Below, one piece after another: positions 29,301 through 36,600 of a stretch of 64,000 nt of DNA. The first letter of the stretch is position 1; each line of letters starts with the position of its first letter. Where the stretch lies: contig CP019636.1 in the NCBI GenBank assembly GCA_002163975.1, forward strand, positions 4,289,001 to 4,353,000, given 5' to 3'. The stretch comes from Nostocales cyanobacterium HT-58-2. GTDB taxonomy: Bacteria; Cyanobacteriota; Cyanobacteriia; Cyanobacteriales; Nostocaceae. The notes below the pieces were generated by a model. That model saw only the letters and a program-made list of their open reading frames with translations. It did not search any database and was not told where the DNA came from. The translations under genes and the position numbers were made by a program.

Positions 29301-29967
29301 CATAGTCTGCGTACTGAATTGGAAGTTCAGGAAGTGGGGATGTCTTCCTGGTACAAAAGGCTTCGTAGAGGACTGCTAATTCTTGGATCAGCACTCCTAT
29401 CGACCAGCCATCAAAGGCAATGTGGTGGATAACAAAGACCAGCAAGTATTCTAGCTCACCTGTTTGTAGTAGCGTGACTCGCAACAAGGGACCAGATGCT
29501 ATATCGAAAGGTTTTTGGGCAACCTCAGTTGTCAATCGCTCTACTTCTACTTGTCGCACAGCTTCTGGCAACTCGCGCAGGTTCACGACTGGTAGGGATA
29601 CATTCACACTAGGGTGAATGACTTGAGCAGGTTGTTCCCCCACCATTTCAAAAGTGGTACGCAGAGATTCATGACGTTGGACAATCTCGTTGAGACTCTG
29701 CTCAAGAGCAACTACGTTAAGGGTACCTATAAGCTGTATGCACGCTAGTTCATTATAAAAAGGGCTGCTAGGATCTAACTGATGAAGGAACCACAGCCGT
29801 TGTTGAGCAAAGGATAGGGGAGCAGGACTTGTTTGGGAACGTCTTGGAATCACCTCTAATTGAGAGCGAGAATTGGTCTCACCTCGCAGCCGCTTTTCGA
29901 GAAGCGATCGCTGAGTAGGTGAAAGCCTCGACCGTCGTTTTAAAATTTCATCTTTTTTATTTTCCAT
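23344..29967 (-). CDS. NRPS: C-A(Ser)-PCP-C-A(Gly)-PCP
   Basis: This 2207-residue, two-module synthetase has: C1 (HHIAFDGWS near 182), A1 (YTSGSTGRPKG near 656), PCP1 (LGGHSLIATR near 1050), C2 (HHIASDGWS near 1246), A2 (YTSGSTGKPKG near 1722) and PCP2 (LGGHSLLIVQ near 2129). Manual alignment to GrsA gives D-V-W-H-I-S-L-V-D-K for A1, a textbook Ser code, and D-I-L-Q-L-G-M-I-W-K for A2, close to Gly codes. Neither module has an epimerase. A2 carries an in-frame insertion of 23 residues between PNPFNN and KLYKTGD, described separately. The ATG at 29967 is preceded by AGGGG. It follows the FkbH-type gene by 38 bases and touches the next PKS gene, so it is part of one operon. Confidence 0.94.
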   Translation of the reverse strand: MENKKDEILKRRSRLSPTQRSLLEKRLRGETNSRSQLEVIPRRSQTSPAPLSFAQQRLWFLHQLDPSSPFYNELACIQLIGTLNVVALEQSLNEIVQRHESLRTTFEMVGEQPAQVIHPSVNVSLPVVNLRELPEAVRQVEVERLTTEVAQKPFDIASGPLLRVTLLQTGELEYLLVFVIHHIAFDGWSIGVLIQELAVLYEAFCTRKTSPLPELPIQYADYAIWQRQWMQGERQKTQLSYWKQQLSGASTLALPTDRPRPPIQSFRGAVASFELSSSLTEQLRSLSNREGVTVFMTLLAAFQTLLYRYTGQKDICIGSPIANRNQAEIQGLIGFFVNTLVLRTYFSDNPSFLELLSKVREVCVGAYAHADIPFEQLVEELQLERNLSQMPLFQVMFAWQEDIRKNLTLPGLDLNWLPIESETARFDLTLQIVDAESQLRGWFEYNTDLFNAETITRMVEHFCTLLEGIVTNPQTRLSDLPLLTTAEWHRQIVEWNQTSTNYPTDVCLHQLFEAQVESTPDAVAVVFEHEQLSYCELNTRANQLAHYLQKLGVGPEVLVGICVERSLDMVIGLLGILKAGGAYVPLDPTYPQERLAFMLENSQPRVLLTKQHLVESLSTHKTTVVCLDSDWKLITQERIENPVCTITSDNLAYVIYTSGSTGRPKGAMNTHRGICNRLLWMQDTYQLIAADKVLQKTPLSFDVSVWEVFLPLMTGASLIIALPEGHRDTTYLVNLITYQQISTVHFVPSMLQMFLEAEGLETCKCLKRVIASGEALPSQLQKRFLNCLDAELHNLYGPTEAAVDVTFWACVHQNHNLIHQKTVPIGRAIANIQIYLLDEHLNPVPVGVTGELYIGGVGVGRGYLNSPERTAEKFIPNPFNNKSAARLYKTGDLARYLPTGEIEYIGRIDHQVKVRGFRIELGEIEALLCQHPAVRDTVVVVRSDSANSQRLIAYVVPQKGQTLTITELRHFLESKLPSYMVPAAFVMLEALPLTPNGKVDRKALPVPELTPLSSESDFIAPSTPIEEMLAGIWAKVLSIEKIGIHNNFFELGGHSLIATRVISQVRQVFQQELPLRRLFEQPTIAGLAKEIEKAIKASLGIETKTIERISRSQQLPLSFAQQRLWFLAQLEPDSPFYNIPAAVRLQGQLNISALQQSFNEILRRHEALRTNFQTVEGQPVAVISPETPLLLPVLNISELSSDQQEAKVRQLTYQEAQQPFDLNNDLLLRVKLLRLEEQEHILLLTMHHIASDGWSIGVLVRELATFYQAFCNQQTSPLAELSIQYVDFAAWQRQWLQAEVLQSQISYWRMQLEGAPRVLELPTDYPRPAVQTFRGANYSFKLSQELFVAINKLSQQQGCTLFMTLLAAFQTLLGRYTGCEDIVVGSPIANRNRAETEGLIGFFVNTLVLRTNLANNPTFEELLTRVREMTLGAYAHQDLPFEQLVEELQPKRELSHTPLFQVMFVLQNTPMSALELPGLTLSLLESDSGTAKFDLTLYMEETVQGLMGTLEYNADLFEADTIRRMTGHLQTLLEGIVANPQQRLSELPLLTQAEKALLVEWNDTKVEYPQQQCMHQLFEAQVERTPDAVAIVFADEQLTYRELNTRVNQLAHYLQKLGVGPEVLVGICTERTLHMLIGLLGILKAGGAYVPLDPTYPQERLAFILEDAQVPVLLTQAKLVKAMPQHKAKIICLDTDWQTIAQHSRENLLTQFSTRHLAYVIYTSGSTGKPKGVQIPHSALSNFLHAMRQTPGLTAQDTLLAVTTYSFDIAALELFLPIIVGARLVVVSREVALDGTLLGATLTDSNATVMQATPATWQLLLQAGWQGNPQLKILCGGEALPRHLANQLLNRCDSLWNMYGPTETTIWSAASQVKTDSSMVPIGQAIANTQFYILDKHGQLVPVGVPGELHIGGDGLARGYLNRPELTAEKFIPNPFNNSKFIILSWKVLIGGNLRSDFPQNSKLYKTGDLARYLPNGEIEYIGRIDHQVKVRGFRIELGEIEALLCQHPTVRETVVVVREDVPGDKRLVAYVVSEQELAPILSELRKFLQEKLPDYMIPAAFVPMKALPLTPNGKVNRQALPVSDGLRPQLQANYVKPQTDLEKSIATVWQKVLKVEKVGIHDNFFDLGGHSLLIVQVHNQLHQIFPENFSMLEIFRYPTISSLADFLNQANKNEPSSFHQNDARTEQLKDGKTRIKKFLTISKRVK
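24077..24156. repeat. 69-bp in-frame hairpin insertion in an A domain
   Basis: An 11-bp direct repeat, AATTTTGAATT, occurs at 24077 and again at 24146, exactly 69 bases apart. Between the copies lies a strong hairpin: GGAAAGT at 24092 pairs with ACTTTCC ending at 24131, enclosing CTGA/TCAG and CGGAGG/CCTCCG around a TTT loop. Removing one 69-base unit would leave an A domain that aligns with its paralogues, so 23 extra residues have been added in frame. The flanking motif also occurs in the intergenic repeats at 54033-54071 and 59388-59427. Confidence 0.8.
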
Positions 29968-30005
29968 AATGCCCCTATCACAACTCTAATAACTAGCAAT
30001 GCTTC

Positions 30006-31073
30006 CTAATCCATAATTTTTACCTTCACATACTCAGGAATAGGTTGTATTCGCGTTAGGTCATTTTCTAAAATCAGCAAATCTCCTCTTTTTTCAATTT
30101 CCTGAAAACCTGCAAATTTATATGATATATACATCATGCGATTGCGATTGTTTGAAACAAATTCAGCACGCAAACGAACGTCGTTGTTTTTTGCTAATGT
30201 CAAAATATAGTTCAGTAAAATAGTGCCGACACCTCGGGACATAACGCGACAAGACATCAGCAAAAGTTTTATAGTCCATACAGTCTCTTGGCACTCCACA
30301 AGAGCTAACCCAATTTTGCCGTAACTGCCATACTTATCATCTAAACTTGAAATGAGCAGTTTATGCTTATCTGATTGGCTAAAATGATTGAGATCATCAT
30401 AGGAATATGTATAACCAGTCGTATTCAATTGATTAGTTCTGACTGTCAATTCTTCCGCCCGCTGCAAATCTTCTTCTTGTGCAGAAGAAATAGTAAAAGT
30501 CATATTGAGTGTTGCTAAAAATTCTTCTTGAGTGCCAACAAATCTTTTTTCTGAATTTTGTCGTTCTCTATCACTAATATACATTAATCTTCTCTGTTTT
30601 GAATCCTCTGTAATAAAACGAGGATTTATTTCTGGCATCTCTAGCAAATGTGCAAGTTCAGCAGCATTAATACAAAAGACTTCAGGAAGTGAAAAATTGA
30701 CTTCCTCCAGTTCAAATAATTGGTCGTCTATAAAGGCAAATGTATCTATTCCAAGATTGAGTGACTTAGCAATTTCTTGAATCGAACTAGATTTCGAGTT
30801 CCAATTGATTTGGGGATACAGAAAATATTCGTACAAACCAAACTCTTGGAGTTGCGCTATTGCTCTGTCATAGTCATTTTTACTAGCAATAGATTGCAAA
30901 ATTCCACGATTATCTAATGTTTGGATAATATCCACAACCTGATTTCGCAGAGAAACACGGTCATCTTCTAACAAAACACCATCCCAAAGCGTATTATCCA
31001 GATCCCAAACTACGCATTTGATAGCTTTTTTATTAGCCTTCTGATTTGAACTTTTAGTTTCTATGCCAATCAT
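30006..31073 (-). CDS. FkbH-type glyceryl-ACP synthase (HAD family)
   Basis: This 355-residue protein has the FkbH layout: an N-terminal HAD domain with the DxDxT motif (VVWDLDNTLWDG) and a C-terminal GNAT-like half (MSCRVMSRGVGTILLNYIL). FkbH proteins dephosphorylate 1,3-bisphosphoglycerate and load a glyceryl group on a discrete ACP, the first step to hydroxymalonyl/methoxymalonyl-ACP. I place the start at ATG 31073, 4 bases behind the stop of the acyl-CoA dehydrogenase gene and with AAGGA upstream; a longer frame beginning with TTG at 31160 would overlap that gene by 83 bases and add a poorly conserved leader. It works with the discrete ACP (32308-32571), the dehydrogenase at 31078-32265 and the 3-hydroxyacyl-CoA dehydrogenase-like protein at 32614-33486. 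Confidence 0.9.
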   Translation of the reverse strand: MIGIETKSSNQKANKKAIKCVVWDLDNTLWDGVLLEDDRVSLRNQVVDIIQTLDNRGILQSIASKNDYDRAIAQLQEFGLYEYFLYPQINWNSKSSSIQEIAKSLNLGIDTFAFIDDQLFELEEVNFSLPEVFCINAAELAHLLEMPEINPRFITEDSKQRRLMYISDRERQNSEKRFVGTQEEFLATLNMTFTISSAQEEDLQRAEELTVRTNQLNTTGYTYSYDDLNHFSQSDKHKLLISSLDDKYGSYGKIGLALVECQETVWTIKLLLMSCRVMSRGVGTILLNYILTLAKNNDVRLRAEFVSNNRNRMMYISYKFAGFQEIEKRGDLLILENDLTRIQPIPEYVKVKIMD

Positions 31074-31077
31074 GTTC

Positions 31078-32265
31078 TCATGTCCTTGCCAGTAAGTTTT
31101 GATAATTCCCAGCAGAAGCAGATTGTTGTGTTCTGTACTCCTGATAACCGTAATCAGCAATGGTTATCTGTTGTATTTGCGTGCTTCCTTCGATAATTTC
31201 CATGATTTTGGCATCTCGCAAATACCTAGCAACTGAATATTCACTACTGCAACCATTCGCACCATGAATTTGTACAGCATCATTTGCCACTTTGGTTGCT
31301 GTTGTCGATGCAAAATATTTAGCAATTGAAGTCTCGATTATTGAGTTTGGATCACCAATTTCTTTGAGATAGCCAGCTTGATAACACAATAATCTTGCTG
31401 CTTTCACATTAGCTATCATCTGTGTGATCATTTGCCGAATCAATTGGTGTTCTTTGAGATAAACACCAAACTGCTTTCGTTCACCAGTATATTGAATACT
31501 AGCTTCTAAACAGGCTTGAGCAATACCTACAGAACCCCATGCAACACTGTATCTCCCGTAATCTAATGCAGAAGAAGCGATATAGGAGAAACCAAAACCT
31601 AACCTACCCACTAAATTTTCTTGTGGAATTCGACAATCCTGAAAATTTAACTGGGCTAACATTGAAGCTCGAACACCCAACATTCCAGAAATGGGTTTTA
31701 TTGAAAGCCCTGGGTTGTTCTTTTCAACTAAAAAAGCAGAAGGTTTTCCTGCACATTGAGCAAATACCAAAAAAACATCTGCAATTTGTCCGTAAGTAAT
31801 CCATTTCTTGTGCCCATTTAAGATATAAGAGTCACCAGAAAGTATTGCTGTAGTTTCTATACTTTTGGCATCACTCCCCACGTTAGGTTCACTTAAAGCG
31901 AAAGCAGCTATAACTTCACCAGATGCTAACTTAGGAAGCCAATACTCTTTTTGAGACTTATTTCCCCATTTACAAAGAGCATGCGCAACCATACTGTGAA
32001 CTGTGAGCAAACTCCGCAGCGAAGAACATCCCCGCCCAATCTCTTCATTAAGAAGACCAAAGGTAATCATGTCCATGCCTTTTCCACCAAATTCTTTTGG
32101 TAACACGGCACTTAGATATCCTTTGTGAGCTAACTGTTCAATGAGTTTTGAAGGGGTACGCTCTTCTTTTTCATAGCAATTGGCGTGGGGAACAATCTCT
32201 TCGTTGACAAAAGCTCTAAATTCAGATTGAGCGTCTTTTTGTTGAGCAGTTAACTCAATTCTCAT
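31078..32265 (-). CDS. acyl-CoA dehydrogenase-like enzyme, FkbI type
   Basis: This 395-residue flavoprotein of the acyl-CoA dehydrogenase family contains FALSEPNVGSDAKSIET for FAD/substrate binding, KKWITYGQIADVFLVFA, RKQFGVYLKEHQLI, VQIHGANGCSSEY and the C-terminal EIIEGSTQIQQ typical of the family. Next to FkbH, a discrete ACP and a 3-hydroxyacyl dehydrogenase, its likely role is oxidising the glyceryl-ACP-derived aldehyde/hydroxy intermediate to hydroxymalonyl-ACP, as FkbI-type enzymes do. It begins with ATG at 32265, 42 bases after the ACP gene, behind only a weak GGA sequence. A general fatty acid catabolic role is unlikely given this context. Confidence 0.88.
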   Translation of the reverse strand: MRIELTAQQKDAQSEFRAFVNEEIVPHANCYEKEERTPSKLIEQLAHKGYLSAVLPKEFGGKGMDMITFGLLNEEIGRGCSSLRSLLTVHSMVAHALCKWGNKSQKEYWLPKLASGEVIAAFALSEPNVGSDAKSIETTAILSGDSYILNGHKKWITYGQIADVFLVFAQCAGKPSAFLVEKNNPGLSIKPISGMLGVRASMLAQLNFQDCRIPQENLVGRLGFGFSYIASSALDYGRYSVAWGSVGIAQACLEASIQYTGERKQFGVYLKEHQLIRQMITQMIANVKAARLLCYQAGYLKEIGDPNSIIETSIAKYFASTTATKVANDAVQIHGANGCSSEYSVARYLRDAKIMEIIEGSTQIQQITIADYGYQEYRTQQSASAGNYQNLLART

Positions 32266-32307
32266 TTTTTGAATTCCACAAATAAAATATTCGCAAATGT
32301 CAATTTC

Positions 32308-32571
32308 TTATTTTTGCGCAACTAAAGCTGTCTTGCTTTCTATCAAACGAGTCATAGCATTTATCGTTCTAAAGTTCGCAAAATCCAAGTCTTCATTTTT
32401 AATAGTAATTTGAAATTCTTGTTCGATAAACAAGACGAGTTGCATAGCAAACATAGAATTGACAAAACCAAGGGCAAATATATCTTCATCTAGCCGTAAG
32501 TCATGATTACGAAAAAAACGTGACAGAAACTCTTTGATTTTTGCTTGTATTTCTTCCATGTTTTTATCCAC
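32308..32571 (-). CDS. discrete acyl carrier protein, FkbJ type
   Basis: This 87-residue carrier protein has the phosphopantetheine serine in ALGFVNSMFAMQLVLFIEQEF. The GFVNS context, in place of the common GxDS, is typical of the carriers that hold glyceryl and methoxymalonyl units. I prefer the GTG start at 32571 because GAGGA is four bases upstream; the ATG at 32559, four codons in, is the alternative. It lies 42 bases behind the 3-hydroxyacyl-CoA dehydrogenase-like gene and 42 before the acyl-CoA dehydrogenase-like gene, forming a compact extender-unit cassette. Confidence 0.9.
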   Translation of the reverse strand: MDKNMEEIQAKIKEFLSRFFRNHDLRLDEDIFALGFVNSMFAMQLVLFIEQEFQITIKNEDLDFANFRTINAMTRLIESKTALVAQK

Positions 32572-32613
32572 TTTATCCTCAAAAGAATTGATAACTTTGT
32601 CTCAGTCTCAGAT

Positions 32614-33486
32614 TTAACTAGCTCTATTATATGTATAAAAACCTTGTCCATTCTTCCGACCATACAACCCTGCATCTACCATTTTTTTCAGCAATGGACA
32701 GGGTCTGTATTTGCTATCATTGAAACTTTCATACAAAACTTCAATGGAGAAAAGAATTGTATCTAATCCAATTAAATCAGCAGTTTCTAATGGTCCCATT
32801 TTATGTCCGAAACATGTTTTGAAAATTCTATCCACGTCTTCCACTGAAGCAACTTGATCTTGTAATAAGAAAATGGCTTCATTAATAGTCAACATTAAAA
32901 CTCGGTTGGAAACAAAACCCGGAGAGTCATTGACTAGAATGCCTTCCTTACCCATTTGCACCAATAGTTCTTCGGCTGTCGAGATAGTTTCATTGGATGT
33001 GTGATACCCACGAATCATTTCAACCATCGGCTTCATTGGTACCGGGTTCATAAAATGCATCCCAATCACTTTGTCTGCACGCTGAGTGATTGAAGCAATG
33101 CGAGTAATGGAGATAGCAGAAGTATTGGCTGCAAATACAGTCTTTTTAGGACAAATCGCATCAAGCTGCTTGTATATTTCCTTTTTAATATCCCACTTTT
33201 CTGTGGCATTTTCAATCACAAATTCTGCATCTTCAAAAAATTTATAGTTAGTAGAAAATTTAATGCGATGCAGAATATCATCACTACTCTCTGCTTGATT
33301 GTTTTTATTGAAAAAGCTCTGGAAACGGATATTATTCCTAATTTCCTGTTTTGCTTTCTCTAGAATTTCTTCAGAAATATCAACTAGAATCACGTGATGA
33401 CTTGTTTGGGCAAGGTTTTGTGCAACCCCGATTCCCATCACACCTGCTCCGACAACTCCGACAACTTGAATATTTCTCATTTGCAT
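32614..33486 (-). CDS. 3-hydroxyacyl-CoA dehydrogenase-like enzyme, FkbK type
   Basis: This 290-residue NAD-dependent dehydrogenase has the N-terminal dinucleotide fold VVGVVGAGVMGIGVAQNLA (GxGxxG) and the 3-hydroxyacyl-CoA dehydrogenase signature ANTSAISITRIA ... GMHFMNPVPMKPMVE, then SPGFVSNRVLM and a C-terminal domain with FGHKMGPLETADLIGLD. The FkbK group oxidises the hydroxyl of glyceryl-ACP. It is the first gene of the four-gene extender cassette. The start is ATG at 33486; a second ATG two codons in is possible. The gap to the PKS gene upstream contains a methyltransferase remnant. Confidence 0.88.
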   Translation of the reverse strand: MQMRNIQVVGVVGAGVMGIGVAQNLAQTSHHVILVDISEEILEKAKQEIRNNIRFQSFFNKNNQAESSDDILHRIKFSTNYKFFEDAEFVIENATEKWDIKKEIYKQLDAICPKKTVFAANTSAISITRIASITQRADKVIGMHFMNPVPMKPMVEMIRGYHTSNETISTAEELLVQMGKEGILVNDSPGFVSNRVLMLTINEAIFLLQDQVASVEDVDRIFKTCFGHKMGPLETADLIGLDTILFSIEVLYESFNDSKYRPCPLLKKMVDAGLYGRKNGQGFYTYNRAS

Positions 33487-33520
33487 TGATGCTCAATCTT
33501 TACTACTCAGCGTTTCAATT

Positions 33521-33658
33521 TCATTTTTGGACAGGGTAAACATTGTGAATGACTAAATCTTCATATAAGTTTTCTTGTTCAGCTACAACGTGATAACCTT
33601 GCATTCTCAACAGGTTAGTTATATGCTCCAGGCGTCCTTTGATACAATTTCCTGAGCT
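33521..33658 (-). pseudogene. remnant C-terminus of a methyltransferase
   Basis: A 45-codon frame ends with TGA at 33521 and is closed upstream by TGA at 33659. It reads ...KGRLEHITNLLRMQGYHVV (first part) and ends with LYEDLVIHNVYPVQK. This pattern (LLRxxGY-x-V-V-x-EQ-E... then LYN-x-Y-like residues) resembles the very end of FkbM-type or PKS-linked O-methyltransferases. Its 5' part overlaps the last 13 codons of the PKS gene in another frame. No start, SAM motif or body is left, so I read it as a relic left when a methyltransferase gene or domain behind the PKS was deleted. The family assignment is from memory of motif shape only. Confidence 0.5.
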
Positions 33659-36600
33659 TCATCTTCTGTTAATTCTTCCAATTCCCCTAAAATCATATCT
33701 TCAATAACTAAAGCTAACTCCACTACGGTGGGAGCTTCAAAGATGTGACGCACAGATAGTTCTACCTGAAAGTCTTTGCGAAGCTGAGAAATAAATTGGG
33801 TAGCAAGTAGAGAGTGTCCACCTAAATCAAAAAAGTTATCATTAATACCCACTTGCTCAATACCTAGTAACTCCTGCCAACTATTAGCAATCTTTTTCTC
33901 AAGTTCACTGCTGGGAGCAATATAAGCAGTTCCTAAAATCGGTCTTAAGTGTTTTGGTTTGGATTGCTCAGATTCTTCTGAGGAAATAGGGGTTGTACAA
34001 CTCTTGAATTGATTAATGACGGTTTGTAGGTTTTGTGTTGAGACAACAACTTGAGGTAGTTTTGTAGATAGAATACGGCTAAAAGCATCTACACCTTCTG
34101 CAAAGCTAATACCGTATCTTTCTCTCATCTGCTTAAACTCAGCTTGCGATTCTGGAACAGATGACATCAATGAATCTGCCCAATTGTTACCTTGCCACCA
34201 ATCCCAGTTAATAGAAACAGTTGGAATTTGGCGTTGATAAAAATTGTAATGAGCGAAAGCGTCAAGAAAAGCATTCGCAGCACAGTAATCCACTTGACCT
34301 AATCCACCTGCGATCGCAGTATTTGAAGAAAACAAAACCAGAAAATCTAAATTGACATCTTGCAATACAGCATCTAACACAAGTGTTCCCTTCACTTTAG
34401 GTTGCAGAATACTTGCTGCTAGTTCGGTTGTTTTGAGTTGAATGAAAGCTGCACCTGGAACTCCTGAGGCGTCAATCACTCCATGAATTATGCCAAAGCG
34501 ATCGCGCACCTGATTGACCGCCTTTTGCATTTGTTCAAAATTGGCAACATCTGCTGTTAAGACTAAAACTTCTGCACCCAATTCCTCTAAAAGCAGAACT
34601 TTTTTAATTTTTGTACTCAACAAATCCTGCTCGTCATGATTTGATAACCATGGCTCCCACTCTGCTTTTGCAGGTAATCCTGAACGCTCAATCAGTACAA
34701 TTTTTGCTTGGACCGTTTTTGCCAAATGTTCTGCAAAGACCAATCCAATTTCCCCTAACCCGCCTATGATGATATAGACACCTTTTTCACGTAATCTTGC
34801 TGTGGGTATTGGACTTTCTATTTGTAACGGTTCAAAATATTGAATCCATCTCTGATTACCGCGATATGCGATCACTTGCTCAGGTGTTGACGCTGTAAAC
34901 TCTGTTAAAAGATAGTCTATGAGTTGCTCCCATTGCCTAGTACCTGATTGAGGAAGCTGAATATCAATACTACGGCAGGTGATGTTTGAATATTTCTCAG
35001 GAATAACTTTACATGGTCCTATAATAGTCGCTTTTTCTGGACATAACTCTTCTTCGTCAAGCAACTGCTGCATATTGTTGGAAACAACACCAATTTGGAT
35101 AGAGTCGGTGATATTCTGTTCTCCCAGTGCTTGCGCCAGAAATAGCAAACTGTAAAAACCGATATCTTGAGCTTTCTCAAAACACTGAAGTCTCGATGGT
35201 ATATGCTCGTTAGGTGTGATGTTCCACAAATGAGCAATGATTGTGGGAATTTGACCTAAGTCACCAATGGCTTTTAGTAAAGCATTGTAGTCATTTTTCT
35301 GTTGAGGATTGATGGAATATTCCCACTCACTGATTTGACAAAATTGCTCTCCAATTTTGACATTTATGACATTTTTATTCTCACATTTTAGTTTTTCTAC
35401 AATTTGGTTTCCTATACCACAGTCATCTGTAAACACCAGCCAGAATTGCTTTTTAACTATTCTTTTGGGTTCAAAAGATACTGGTAGCACAGAGCGTTTC
35501 CAAGAAGGTATGTAGAACCAGTCTCTAATATCGAGCTTTTCTTCTAATGCTTCATCCAGCTTGACATCGCGTGTATTTTTTTGTGGCTCAATCCAGTAAC
35601 GCTGACGTTCAAAAGGATATGTTGGCAGAGGAATGCGATGGCGGTGCTCATGGGCATAAAATCCCGACCAATTTACCTGTACTCCATACAACCAAAGTTT
35701 GCCTAAACTCTTCAATAAGAATGCTACATCTGATTGTTTTTCCTGAGGGTGTCGTAATGAACATTGCCCTAGGAAATCTGAATGCTTTTTAGCAAAGGTA
35801 CATAAGGTGCGTCCTGGTCCCACTTCCAGTAAGATACGATTTGGCTCTTGTAGCAAGGTAGATATGCCTGCTTCAAACCGCACTGTTTGCCGTAAATGTC
35901 TTGCCCAATAATTCGGATCTGTGGCTTGTTCTACTGTAATCCAGGTTCCTGTGACGTTAGAGATAAAGGGAATCTGCGGAGGATTGAGTTTGACTTTTTT
36001 AACTTCTTTAATGAATGGCTCAATGATGGCTTCCATCATCTGGGAATGAAAGGCATGGGAAGTATGCAGATGTCGGCACTCTACACCTGAGGCTATCAGT
36101 TGCTCGTAAATTGCATCTACGGCGTTATGAGTTCCTGAAAGTACGCACAAAGAAGGAGCATTGATCGCAGCTAATGATAAATTTTCATTGAGTAGATTTT
36201 TAATCTCTGCTTCTGGTAGTGAAACCGAGAGCATAGCACCTGCTGGAAGTTGCTGCATCAGTCGTCCACGAATAGCAACCAGAGCCAACGCATCTTCAAC
36301 AGATATAACACCAGCAAGGCAAGCTGCTACATATTCCCCAATGCTATGACCAATCATTGCGCTTGGAGAAATTCCCCATGATATCCACAGCTGAGCTAGA
36401 GCATATTCAATGACAAACAATGCAGGCTGAGTGATGTAAGTTTGTTGCAGTTTTTCTGCTGCAGTTTTTGACTCAGACTCATTGGGATAAATCAGTGAGT
36501 GCAAATCCAGCCCCAAATGAGGTTTTAGGATCTGACAACAGCGATCGACTTGCTCCTTAAAGATGGGCTCAGTCTGGTAAAGTTCTTTGCCCATGTCCAC

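Noticed and set aside
31074..31160. Longer N-terminus for the FkbH-type protein, overlapping the acyl-CoA dehydrogenase gene
   Set aside because: It needs a TTG start and adds residues not typical of the family; ATG 31073 with AAGGA fits better.
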